Assembly (NCBI GenBank): GCA_025920435.1
Contig: JAPDLT010000004.1
Coordinates: 1-51,085, forward strand
Direction: 5' to 3'
Origin: Candidatus Rehaiarchaeum fermentans
GTDB lineage: Archaea > Nanobdellota > Nanobdellia > Parvarchaeales > Parvarchaeaceae
DNA length: 51,085 nt
The position numbers and the translations under genes were made by a program. Below are positions 29,510 to 38,603 of the stretch, piece by piece; positions within the stretch are counted from its first letter, which is position 1, and each line of letters opens with the position of its first letter. Below the pieces are notes generated by a model, which saw only the letters and a list, made by a program, of their open reading frames with translations, had not been told where the DNA came from and did not search any database.

Positions 29510-30191
29510 TTAATTCTACTTTATTTTTCAATTTTAAATAAATTATCCCTCTGATCAAGTTTATTTGATTTTCTAAAAGAATTAAATAATATAAGGCAAC
29601 CCTTACATCGTTATAGTAAGAAAGATATATTACGTTTTCTTTTGAAAGATACTTGGAAATTGAAAAACCAGCTTTTGTTATAGTATTGTCAAGATTCTTG
29701 ATATAAAAATCTTCTAATAAATTGAAAAGTTTTGGATAATCTTGAGTATATAAGGACGGAGAAAATCTTTCTGCTAAGAAATTAACTATTTCATTGATAT
29801 TTGAATTTATTAAAGAAATATAATCTAACTTATTTATAGTTGTCATACCAACAAATCTGTTAATTACTTCAATTTTTCTATCTGAAATCTTTATTTCTTC
29901 CTTGAGTAACTTCGCAGATATTATTGCTTTTATGTTTTCTAAATCAAATTTTAATAAATAAGAGGAAAGAACTTTTCTATCTAAAGGGTCTGCGAGAAGG
30001 TAAAGATCTTGTGCTTCTTTAAAAAAATAATTTAAAGAGTTGGCTTCAAATTCTTCTATATTATCTGAAACATAATTTATTTCATCTTTTATTTGAGAAA
30101 TGCTCTTCTCTTTTAGTGAAAGTAATTTTTCTTTGCTCATTAAATTGCTGATTTTAGCTCTGCTTGCTCCCACTAAGCTCATATATTTCAT
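29472..30191 (-). CDS. atpC: A-type ATP synthase subunit C
   Basis: 239 aa helical, LVGASRAKISNLMSKEKL; operon position. Confidence 0.75.
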   Translation of the reverse strand: MKYMSLVGASRAKISNLMSKEKLLSLKEKSISQIKDEINYVSDNIEEFEANSLNYFFKEAQDLYLLADPLDRKVLSSYLLKFDLENIKAIISAKLLKEEIKISDRKIEVINRFVGMTTINKLDYISLINSNINEIVNFLAERFSPSLYTQDYPKLFNLLEDFYIKNLDNTITKAGFSISKYLSKENVIYLSYYNDVRVALYYLILLENQINLIRGIIYLKLKNKVELIDKLYESYLFRG

Positions 30192-30690
30192 TTAAAATTT
30201 TATCAATTTTTTCGGAAAGTATAGTATCAAAACTAAAATCTAATATTTGAGTTCCTTTTTTTGCAATAATTCCTCCTATAATGCTTATTTCTTTTGCCCC
30301 TTTTATAAAGGAAATATCTCTTTTATTTACGTAAATTTCGTAGTCAGAAAATTTACTAGCTAAATTTTTCATAAAATTCTTATATTTTTCTGTTTGAGTG
30401 ATTTCTTCTGCAATGGAATAAATTTGATTAACATATTCCTTTTCTACCTCTCCGGCTTTTGAAAGATAATAATCAATACCTTCCTGCACTTTCATTTCTT
30501 TAGACTTAATATATTCTTGATCAGCTAAGATTTTAGCACTCTCTAAAATATCTTTCTTTATTTTCTCAGCTCTTTCTTTTGCTTCATTTATTATTTTAAT
30601 CTTTTCTTCCTCAGTCCTTTTATTTATCTCTTCTATTTCTTTCTTTTTTTCCTTTATTAACTCTTCTAACAACTCCTTTACATCGCTCAT
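30154..30690 (-). CDS. atpE: A-type ATP synthase subunit E
   Basis: Coiled-coil N-terminus, GGIIAKKGTQILDFSFDTILSEKIDKI C-terminus typical of subunit E. Confidence 0.85.
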   Translation of the reverse strand: MSDVKELLEELIKEKKKEIEEINKRTEEEKIKIINEAKERAEKIKKDILESAKILADQEYIKSKEMKVQEGIDYYLSKAGEVEKEYVNQIYSIAEEITQTEKYKNFMKNLASKFSDYEIYVNKRDISFIKGAKEISIIGGIIAKKGTQILDFSFDTILSEKIDKILNEIYELSGSKQS

Positions 30691-30912
30691 TTAAAGTATA
30701 TTCAGCAAAATCATTAGCGCTACTACAAATCCTATTATCCAAAGTGTTTCTGGCAATACGAAAAATAGAAGTACTTTACCTAGCATATCCGGTTTCTCTG
30801 CTATAACTCCCATTCCAGAAGATCCAACTCCGCTTTGAGCAATACCTGTACCTATAAGACCTCCCGCCAATGCAATTGCAGCTGCAATTGCTTCACTCCC
30901 ACTAATCACCAT
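30691..30912 (-). CDS. atpK: A-type ATP synthase proteolipid subunit K
   Basis: 73 aa two-TM hairpin, ALAGGLIGTGIAQSG...FFVLPETLWIIGFVVALMIL. Confidence 0.92.
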   Translation of the reverse strand: MVISGSEAIAAAIALAGGLIGTGIAQSGVGSSGMGVIAEKPDMLGKVLLFFVLPETLWIIGFVVALMILLNIL

Positions 30913-31180
30913 TTTAAAGCTTCTAATTAAAGAAATATAAGCTTTATTAACTTCTTTGTTAACTTTTAAATTATAGGGTCTTAAATTCTTTTTAAGAAAT
31001 CTATTATGTAAGGGGAGAGCTTAACCTTTATTATTTTGGCTAAAAAGATTTTCAAAAAAGATTGTTTAAGTAATTAGTAAATATTTTAATTAAATCAAGG
31101 TGAATTAATTAAAAAAAACTAAGTTGAAATTTATAAGTTATAATTAAAAAGCAGAAAAAATAACTAACTCTTAAATAAAT

Positions 31181-31573
31181 TCATCCTATCAAATCTTTCT
31201 TAAGAGTTTTGAAGTAAGACACTAAATCAGTCCTAGTCTTGTCGAAATAAGATTTTAAGTCTACCTTTAATGTATTGAAGTAAGGTTTAAAGTATGTCTT
31301 TATTTCAGTAGGCAATTTACGTAAGTCTTCTATTACGGTTTTATAAGATGATTTTAAATCATTTTTTATTTGAGCAGGAATTTGCCCTAAATCCTTCTTA
31401 AGTGTATTGTATGCATTCAAAAAGTCGGATTTTAATGTATTATATATTTGACGAAAGTAAGATCCTATTTGACGAAAGTAAGATCCTCCCAAAGAGTTGC
31501 TTTGCTCTCCTCCACTTGCTTTTAATTTATCTGCCAGAGTTTCATTTTTAGTTGTTGGCTTTTCACTTCCCAT
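31181..31573 (-). CDS. Amphipathic 11-residue-repeat protein (130 aa)
   Basis: Repeated YNTLKSDFLNA / YNTLKKDL / YFNTLKVDLKS / YFDKTRTDLVS / YFKTLKKDLIG units. Confidence 0.6.
   Translation of the reverse strand: MGSEKPTTKNETLADKLKASGGEQSNSLGGSYFRQIGSYFRQIYNTLKSDFLNAYNTLKKDLGQIPAQIKNDLKSSYKTVIEDLRKLPTEIKTYFKPYFNTLKVDLKSYFDKTRTDLVSYFKTLKKDLIG
31446..31487. repeat. Exact 21-bp tandem duplication
   Basis: atttgacgaaagtaagatcct x2, encoding GSYFRQI twice in the 130-aa ORF. Confidence 0.95.
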
Positions 31574-31620
31574 TTGATATTATGAAGTCTAGTAGTATTT
31601 ATATCTTTTAAGTGGTAAAT

Positions 31621-31917
31621 TTAAGATTCACCCTTTAAACTATCCAAATCGTAGCCTAGCTCCTTAAGCTTTTCTATTCCAAGCTTGTTATAAAGATAAA
31701 CTATATCTCCTCTTTCGTCTTCTTTGGGCGAGATTGGCTTAACTATAACGAAATCACCTGCCTTAACCCAAGCATACCTTGTCAAGCTTCCTCTAACTTT
31801 GCAAAATCTTATTTTATTATCAGAGCACTTTACATACATATTTCCATGACCTAGTTGTTGTATTACATATCCTAAAACCTCATCCTTTTCTGGAAGCCTA
31901 AACTCCGTGTTTCTCAT
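31621..31917 (-). CDS. Translation initiation factor aIF1A
   Basis: EVLGYVIQQLGHGNMYVKCSDNKIRFCKVRGSLTRYAWVKAGDFVIVKP. Confidence 0.93.
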   Translation of the reverse strand: MRNTEFRLPEKDEVLGYVIQQLGHGNMYVKCSDNKIRFCKVRGSLTRYAWVKAGDFVIVKPISPKEDERGDIVYLYNKLGIEKLKELGYDLDSLKGES

Positions 31918-32204
31918 AATATCTTATAAACTTGAGCATGTAACTGCCCACCAAATTCTTTCGCATTTTTAACAATACCTTCTTCAATTAAAAATTTAAC
32001 GATTTCATTACCAAATGCATTTATAATAGAACTTTCCGATATCATACTTAGGATTTCTCCTTTATCAAATATTTTTTCGCCATAAAACTTTGGATCTATA
32101 AAAATTTTAATATCTTTAGAAATAAGTGTTTTACCTAATAAATCTTTATCGCAAATAGCTAATATTTTTTGGCCTTCTCCTTTATGCATTTTTGCGTAAA
32201 ACAT
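31914..32204 (-). CDS. DUF424 family protein
   Basis: MFYAKMHKGEGQKILAICDKDLLGKTL...AQVYKIL; located between aIF2-beta and aIF1A genes. Internal Met (32204) preferred over track start. Confidence 0.75.
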   Translation of the reverse strand: MFYAKMHKGEGQKILAICDKDLLGKTLISKDIKIFIDPKFYGEKIFDKGEILSMISESSIINAFGNEIVKFLIEEGIVKNAKEFGGQLHAQVYKIL

Positions 32205-32205
32205 A

Positions 32206-32616
32206 CTAACGTATTTCTTCTGCAGGATAAGAAGCGCCACAAGCAAGGCACTTTATCATATAAATTTTGTCTTCTTTTATCATTTCTGTATCTGGAGAAG
32301 AGCAAACCTTACAATAAACATATTTTTGTAAATACAATTGTAATTTTTCTTGAACTTGCTTGGGCTGAAATCTTCCTGTCAACATTATTCTTTCTTTTTC
32401 AATACTCCCGGAAGTCAAAAACTCATGTAATAAAAATCTAAATATATGATTAATAGGTCTTTTTATATAGTTTGCAAAATCATTTAAATAGATAAAAGTT
32501 TTCTGAGAAGTAGTTTCAACTCTAACTCCTGGCGGATTAAATCTGCCTTTCTCAATCTTTTTCTTGCTCTCATATATTCTATCCAACAACTTTAAATATT
32601 CTTCGTCTACTTCCAT
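32206..32616 (-). CDS. Translation initiation factor aIF2 subunit beta
   Basis: TTSQKTFIYLNDFANYIKRPINHIFRFLLHEF...YVYCKVCSSPDTEM...CLACGA zinc ribbon. Confidence 0.92.
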   Translation of the reverse strand: MEVDEEYLKLLDRIYESKKKIEKGRFNPPGVRVETTSQKTFIYLNDFANYIKRPINHIFRFLLHEFLTSGSIEKERIMLTGRFQPKQVQEKLQLYLQKYVYCKVCSSPDTEMIKEDKIYMIKCLACGASYPAEEIR

Positions 32617-32619
32617 AAT

Positions 32620-32988
32620 CTACTTTTTATTATTCCAATACTTATTGTAATAAAATAAACTTTTAATACTATTATACATGAATTGAATTAAATCAATCTT
32701 TTTTATTATTCTTGCATGTAGTATAGGATTTTCATCATAAACTAATTCACCTAATATTTCTACCGCATCCCCTGCTTTTAATTCTAAATTATTTTGAAAA
32801 TACACATATATTTCTCCGGTTCCGTCATTCACTACTAAAGATTTATATCCTTCATTATCATTTATCCTTTCGACTATTCCAAATATGTTTAATCTTGAAA
32901 CTTCTTTATTATTTATTTTAAGTACATTATTTTCTTTAGTTAGTTTTAAAAGAGAAATCAAAGGGAGAAGATAATAAGTATAATCCAT
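32620..32988 (-). CDS. OB-fold nucleic-acid-binding protein (RPA-like)
   Basis: NIFGIVERINDNEGYKSLVVNDGTGEIYVYFQNNLELKAGDAVEILGEL OB-fold pattern. Confidence 0.65.
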   Translation of the reverse strand: MDYTYYLLPLISLLKLTKENNVLKINNKEVSRLNIFGIVERINDNEGYKSLVVNDGTGEIYVYFQNNLELKAGDAVEILGELVYDENPILHARIIKKIDLIQFMYNSIKSLFYYNKYWNNKK

Positions 32989-34994
32989 TATAATGCCTTG
33001 TATACGCCGTATTTTTCTTCGTATATGTCGCCTTGCTTTTTCAACGTTTCTATTGCTTCTTCTATTTTTTCTTTTGGAATATTTAGTTTTTCACCTTCTT
33101 TTATTATATCAGAAACGCTAGCGCCTCCCATATCTGAAAGCTTCTTTATTATTTTCTTAACTTCTAAAATAGAACTTCTTTCAGACGAAGTTATGGTACT
33201 TGTAATTTTATCAATGTCTATTTTTCCTGAACTCATATCAAAACCGAGTTGATTAAGATAAGAAGTGATTAAACTAATTGCTAATTCAGCATCTTGTACT
33301 TCTACTTTGTTAGATAATCTTATTCTAGCAGAGGCTTCTGCAAGTCTTATTATTGATTCCAACTGTCTTGCAGAAATAGGTATTATAACATTATCTCCAT
33401 AAGTGCTCTGTTTTCTTAAAGAAATAAAGAAGTTTTTGATTCTTTCTCCTGCCTCTTCAGAAATAACTGGATTTACATTTTGCCTTGCATAAGCAATGTA
33501 TTTTCTTAGTAAATCTATATTTATTGCAGGAGAGGCTTTAGTTATATCTCTATTAGATTCTATAATACGATTAGCTATAAGTAAATCAGTAACTTGGTTA
33601 GGAACATCTTTCAATGCAAATATTAAATCAAAACGATTTATCAATGTAGGAGGAAGATCTAACTGTGAAGCAACACTCTCTACAAAGTTAAATCTCCCTA
33701 ATTTCGGATTTGCAGCAGCCAATACAGCAGTTTGAGCAATTAAAGTTGCATGAATATTTGCTTTAGAAATTGTAATGGTTTGCTGTTCTAATCCTTCATG
33801 AAGAGCTATTCTATCATTTTTATTCATTTTATCTATTTCGTCAACACACAAAAGTCCCTTGTTAGTTAATGGCATAGCGCCGGCTTCAAGCATGTATCCT
33901 TTCGATATCTCATCTTTTACTACAGTAGCAGTAAGTCCTGCTGCAGAAGATCCCATTCCTGTAACGTATCTTCCTTTAGGAGAAAGCTCTGCAACGTACT
34001 TTAGTATTGAAGATTTAGCAGTACCTGGATCACCTACAAGTAATATATGTATATCTCCTCTAATAGCAACACCATTAGCTACTTTTCTAACTCCTCCAAA
34101 AAGTTGTAGCGCAATTGCCTTCTTAACTTCTTCTAAACCATAAACATGAGGGGCTATTGAAGCTACTAATCTATCTAGAATATCTGGAGAGCTAGCTAAC
34201 TTAATTATTTCATTTTTATCGCTTTCAGTTATTTCTATGTCTTCATATCCTTGTTCTACTGCCTGAATATAAGAAGCCTCTAAAATTAGATCTGAAGTTG
34301 TAGATTGCTTACCATTACCGTAAAATATTGGGCTTTCTTTAATTATTCCACTAATAGTCACTTTGTTTCCAGGAATTATGTTCCTTTCAAATTTAGGATC
34401 AACTAAATCATCTTTAAGTAAAACTTCAATGTGTTCTGGTTGCTCTCCTCCTCTTAGTTCTTCTGGGGCTTCTTCTACTATTAATCTTTGCATATCAGTG
34501 AATTTTTTACTTGCTATTCTGAACTTGCTCTTTCCACAGGAAGGACAAACTAAAGGAGGCTTAATCGTTCTCTCCTTTTGAACTACAGGTATTTGGCGCT
34601 CACAATTTTGACACTCGAAAACAACTACCTCAGTAACTGGTTTAACTGTAGAAGCTGCTCTTATAAGGCCAACTATTTGAATAAGTTTACCTATGTGCTT
34701 ATTTCTTATGTCTTTTATTCTTACTTGATTATTCTTTGGAATGTTGTAAAATCTTATGTTAACATCTTTAAATACATCATCTATTTCCTCTAAAACAACT
34801 TTAAAGGAAGAAATAGCTTCTGTAGGATTAGACAGTATATAATTTCCTAACTCTGGTGAAAACTTATCTATCAAATCAAAATCTATAACTACTGATCTAC
34901 TTCCTTGTGTAAATTTTTTCTTGTAAAGATTAATAACAAATTCTTCACTGAACTCTTTTATTTCGTTAAGCATTTCATCAGTCTTTTCGTTCAT
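32988..34994 (-). CDS. mcm: Replicative helicase MCM
   Basis: CQNCE...CPSCGK zinc motif, ILLVGDPGTAKSSILKYVAELSPKGRYVTG, CVDEIDKM, DLPPTLINRFDLIF. Confidence 0.97.
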   Translation of the reverse strand: MNEKTDEMLNEIKEFSEEFVINLYKKKFTQGSRSVVIDFDLIDKFSPELGNYILSNPTEAISSFKVVLEEIDDVFKDVNIRFYNIPKNNQVRIKDIRNKHIGKLIQIVGLIRAASTVKPVTEVVVFECQNCERQIPVVQKERTIKPPLVCPSCGKSKFRIASKKFTDMQRLIVEEAPEELRGGEQPEHIEVLLKDDLVDPKFERNIIPGNKVTISGIIKESPIFYGNGKQSTTSDLILEASYIQAVEQGYEDIEITESDKNEIIKLASSPDILDRLVASIAPHVYGLEEVKKAIALQLFGGVRKVANGVAIRGDIHILLVGDPGTAKSSILKYVAELSPKGRYVTGMGSSAAGLTATVVKDEISKGYMLEAGAMPLTNKGLLCVDEIDKMNKNDRIALHEGLEQQTITISKANIHATLIAQTAVLAAANPKLGRFNFVESVASQLDLPPTLINRFDLIFALKDVPNQVTDLLIANRIIESNRDITKASPAINIDLLRKYIAYARQNVNPVISEEAGERIKNFFISLRKQSTYGDNVIIPISARQLESIIRLAEASARIRLSNKVEVQDAELAISLITSYLNQLGFDMSSGKIDIDKITSTITSSERSSILEVKKIIKKLSDMGGASVSDIIKEGEKLNIPKEKIEEAIETLKKQGDIYEEKYGVYKAL

Positions 34995-35015
34995 ACTATT
35001 TAAGTATACTAATGA

Positions 35016-35651
35016 TCATTCTTTAAACATTTCGTAATTTTTTTTAAAGTAATTTAATAAGTCTTTATAACTTTTAAAATAAGGATGAAGATCTTTATTA
35101 AAAACTCCAATAAATTTAATTCCTGCTCTTTTTGCAGCCATTTCATCTACAGGCGCATCCCCTATGTAAACAGATTTATTTTTTGAAGCTTTTAAAAGAC
35201 TAAGGGTCTTTATAAGAAAATAAGGATCTGGTTTCTCTCTTTTCATGGTAGAAGAAACTATTACATCAAATTTATTTAAAAATTTTACCTTTCGTTTATA
35301 TAATTCTACTTCTTTTTTACTTGCAGACGTAAATATACCAATTTTAACTTGCTTAGACTTTAGAAAATCAATGGTTTTTTCCGCACCTTTAAATGCAGTT
35401 ACTTTATTCAAATTTTCTTCCATATGTTCTAACTTGTAAATGTGCACTTTTTCTATGTCTTTATTGGTTATTTTAATGTTAGTTTTTTCATAGATGAGTT
35501 TAGCAATAGTTGTATATGGAAACTTTACTATTTGCTTTACGAAATTAGTACTCAATTTTATGCCTAATTTTTCATATCCTTCTTTTATTAGTTTTACGTT
35601 TAGAGAAGTAGTATTTATTAAAGTCCCATCCAGATCAAATATTACTGCCAT
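35016..35651 (-). CDS. HAD-superfamily phosphatase (phosphoglycolate phosphatase-like)
   Basis: VIFDLDGTLINTTSL, IGIFTSASK, KPDPYFLIKTL, VYIGDAPVDEMAAKRAG. Confidence 0.88.
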   Translation of the reverse strand: MAVIFDLDGTLINTTSLNVKLIKEGYEKLGIKLSTNFVKQIVKFPYTTIAKLIYEKTNIKITNKDIEKVHIYKLEHMEENLNKVTAFKGAEKTIDFLKSKQVKIGIFTSASKKEVELYKRKVKFLNKFDVIVSSTMKREKPDPYFLIKTLSLLKASKNKSVYIGDAPVDEMAAKRAGIKFIGVFNKDLHPYFKSYKDLLNYFKKNYEMFKE

Positions 35652-35663
35652 GTAACACCTTTT

Positions 35664-36515
35664 TTACTTATAGATTATATCAAAAAGAAAAGAATCTAAT
35701 ATAATTTTTTCTGCGCTTTCTTTACTTAATCCTCTTGCAAGCAAATAGTTTATCCAATTTTCACTTATCTTTCTTATAGAAAGTGAATGATTTCCTGAAG
35801 AAGAATTAGAATTAATTGTAAGCTCAGGTATTCCATAAGATTGGCCTTTAACAGTTATTATTTGTATAATAAGGTTTGAATAAGAATTATCTAAAAGTAT
35901 TGGATTTCCTCTTAATATAAGCTTTCCACCTAAATTAACCCCTTTCATTTCTATTGATGAATTTGAATTTATATGCTTAGTTTCTACATTAAAGTCAGCA
36001 TGCTCTCTAGCTAGAGTACGCGAAATAATATTTAAATTAGAATTATTTGCAATCCCTCTTATATATACAACACTTTTATCAGAGAAAAAAGAATTTATTC
36101 TTATTTTAACCTCTCCTAAAAATTGAGTATCTATACATAAATAATTAAATTTACCTTTTAGATTGATTGTTAGAGATGAAGATTCAATAGAACCTGTAAA
36201 AACTAGCGAAGAAAACTCACTATCTATATCTACATTTAAGTTAGAATTTTTCTTATTAAAAACTAATTCTGCAATGTAATTACCTTTTAAAGAAATTTTA
36301 TCTTGAGAAACTAGATATGATCCTGTTTTATAATTATAGTTTAAATAATCCATTTCATTTAAAGGAGAAAAATTAGAACTGCACTTTTCAAATTGTAACT
36401 CTTGAGGAATTACATCTCCATAATCAAAAGATAAAAAGTCAGTATATTTGGAAACTGTTGGAGAATCCTTTACCTTTGAGTTATAATAATTTTTTAGTAT
36501 TTCTTTTATGTTCAT
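35664..36515 (-). CDS. SufB/SufD-like beta-helix scaffold protein (divergent)
   Basis: Beta-rich repeats; NHSLSIRKISENWINYLLARGLSKESAEKIILDSFL resembles SufB/SufD C-terminus. Confidence 0.55.
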   Translation of the reverse strand: MNIKEILKNYYNSKVKDSPTVSKYTDFLSFDYGDVIPQELQFEKCSSNFSPLNEMDYLNYNYKTGSYLVSQDKISLKGNYIAELVFNKKNSNLNVDIDSEFSSLVFTGSIESSSLTINLKGKFNYLCIDTQFLGEVKIRINSFFSDKSVVYIRGIANNSNLNIISRTLAREHADFNVETKHINSNSSIEMKGVNLGGKLILRGNPILLDNSYSNLIIQIITVKGQSYGIPELTINSNSSSGNHSLSIRKISENWINYLLARGLSKESAEKIILDSFLFDIIYK

Positions 36516-37834
36516 ATTACAAAAGCTATTGAGAATATGAGTACAAATGTAAGTATTGCATTAATTGCGTAAGTTATTCTCATTGCATTTTTTTCGTTTT
36601 TAAGTAAACTTTTAAGAATTGAAAATAGTGCATTACTACCATCAGTTATAAAAAATATTGGCAACATATTTATAACCCCTACACCTATCCCAAATATAAA
36701 TATCCATAAGAGCAAACCTTCTAGCCAGAAAAGTATTTGCGAAACAGTAGAAGAAGTTGGAAAAGCATTTGCAGAAATAATTGGAATTAATGTAAATGGT
36801 TGTTGCTTACTAAAATATGTAATAAATTTAACTCCATAATGAATTATTGTTTTATTAACTGTGAAGTTAGAAGGAACAACATAATAAGATTTATTAAAAG
36901 ACTGAAAAATTTGTGAAGAGTTGCCTTTTTCCAACAAAGAATAAACTTGTAATAAAGAAATTGAAGAGCTATTAAATTTAGAGTAGGAAGATAAAGGTCC
37001 TAAACTATAAACATATTGATTATTCTTAATTTGAGGGATTACAAAACCAAAAAGAGGCAATTCTATTGCGTTAAATGAAATAGATTTATTATCTAACTTA
37101 ACAATTTGAATTGTATGATTATAAGGTATGCCTGCTTGATAAGCAGGAGAGTTCTTTATTGAAGATAAATTTAAATAAACGTTTGAAAATGAAACTAAAT
37201 TATTACTTACTAAAAAGAACGCTATAATTATGTAAAAAAACAATGCTAAAGCACCAATAATTATGTTTGAAAAAGAACCTGCAGAAAGAACTGAAAGCTG
37301 AGTACTCAACTTAGATTTATACATTTTCTTTTCGTCCAATTCTACAAATGCTAAAGGTATAAAAGCAAATGCAAAACCAAAACCAGTACTCTTTATTTTA
37401 AGTTTGTGTGCTCTAGCTACTATTCCATGAGAAAATTCATGCGGCAACACTGTAACTAATATTGCTATTATCCAATAAATAATTGGAACACCTATAGAAA
37501 CTCCTGGTATGTAAAAAGGTAATGCTAACTCTACTGCAGATACATGTAAACTTTTGAACAATGAAATATTGTAGTAATAAATTAATATATTATAAAGCCC
37601 AAAAATAGCTGCTAAAATCCCTACGATTATTCCAATATATCCAAAAATTTTTACAAATTTTGTATGTGAACCTATCTTATTTATGAGATTAATACCTATC
37701 TTGGTCCTATAAATAAAGGCTGGACCTTCTCGCTTAAAATTCTTTCTAAACGCTATTACTAGTAGTATAATTGCTAATATAAAGATAGCCCCTGCTATAT
37801 TATTGTACTCTGAATTAAAAAAGATATAGCTCAT
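36512..37834 (-). CDS. Site-2 protease-like M50 membrane metalloprotease with PDZ-like insert
   Basis: HEFSHGIVARAHKLKIKSTGF, multi-TM, INMLPIFFITDGSNALFSIL. Confidence 0.85.
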   Translation of the reverse strand: MSYIFFNSEYNNIAGAIFILAIILLVIAFRKNFKREGPAFIYRTKIGINLINKIGSHTKFVKIFGYIGIIVGILAAIFGLYNILIYYYNISLFKSLHVSAVELALPFYIPGVSIGVPIIYWIIAILVTVLPHEFSHGIVARAHKLKIKSTGFGFAFAFIPLAFVELDEKKMYKSKLSTQLSVLSAGSFSNIIIGALALFFYIIIAFFLVSNNLVSFSNVYLNLSSIKNSPAYQAGIPYNHTIQIVKLDNKSISFNAIELPLFGFVIPQIKNNQYVYSLGPLSSYSKFNSSSISLLQVYSLLEKGNSSQIFQSFNKSYYVVPSNFTVNKTIIHYGVKFITYFSKQQPFTLIPIISANAFPTSSTVSQILFWLEGLLLWIFIFGIGVGVINMLPIFFITDGSNALFSILKSLLKNEKNAMRITYAINAILTFVLIFSIAFVI

Positions 37835-38049
37835 TTAGATTTGTTTGCAGGAGCAGAAGTTGTAGTTGCAGCCTTCGTTTCTCTTATTTCCTTACTCTTT
37901 GGTCTAAAAGCAATTCTATGACATTTTCTGCATCTTACTTTTCCTTCCTTTATTAAATTCGGATTGCCTATGCGCATTTTAGACTTGCAATACCTGCAGA
38001 CGTACACATTATCGAAAACTCTTGCATTTACGATGGTTTCAGTATCCAT
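37831..38049 (-). CDS. rpl40e: Ribosomal protein L40e
   Basis: ARVFDNVYVCRYCKSKMRIGNPNLIKEGKVRCRKCHRIAFRPKSKE zinc-ribbon. Confidence 0.8.
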   Translation of the reverse strand: MDTETIVNARVFDNVYVCRYCKSKMRIGNPNLIKEGKVRCRKCHRIAFRPKSKEIRETKAATTTSAPANKSK

Positions 38050-38093
38050 TATTTAATTGTAAAATATACTATTTTAATCTTCTATTTATTAGA

Positions 38094-38576
38094 ATGGAGT
38101 TGCCGGATATAGTAAATATAGATAAGAAATACTATGATTTTTTAAGAAAAATAGGAATAGGAGAAATATATATTCTTGAAGGAAACTTTCTAAAAAGAGC
38201 AGATAAAGAGAGCTTTCCTTTTAAAGTAGCTACTTTTGACTTCGAAAAAACAATAAGAAAAAACAGAGCAAATGCAATAGCTTTTTGGGAAAAGTACAAT
38301 TTTAAACTAGATAAAGGATTAGCAGAAAAAATGAAAGAAAACGATATATTTATAATATTTGATCTACGCAATATCAAAAATAATGAATTTCTACCACTTC
38401 TTATTAATAATGCATACATTGCAAACGATTATGGAGTAAATGCAATATTTGCAACTTTTTGTGAGAAAGAGGATGAAATTTTGTCTGCATATCAAATAAT
38501 GAGTATAGCTGAAACCTTAGGTTATAGGTATAATAACTTACGAAGATCTTATAAAAGATTATTAGAAATAAGCTGA
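38094..38576 (+). CDS. RNase P protein component 3 (Rpp30-like), truncated
   Basis: ENDIFIIFDLRNIKNNEFLPLLINNAYIANDYGVNAIFATF...AETLGYRYNNLRRSYKRLL; internal Met at 38094 preferred. Confidence 0.5.
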   Translation: MELPDIVNIDKKYYDFLRKIGIGEIYILEGNFLKRADKESFPFKVATFDFEKTIRKNRANAIAFWEKYNFKLDKGLAEKMKENDIFIIFDLRNIKNNEFLPLLINNAYIANDYGVNAIFATFCEKEDEILSAYQIMSIAETLGYRYNNLRRSYKRLLEIS

Positions 38577-38603
38577 TAAATAATAATAACAACAATATAA
38601 TTA

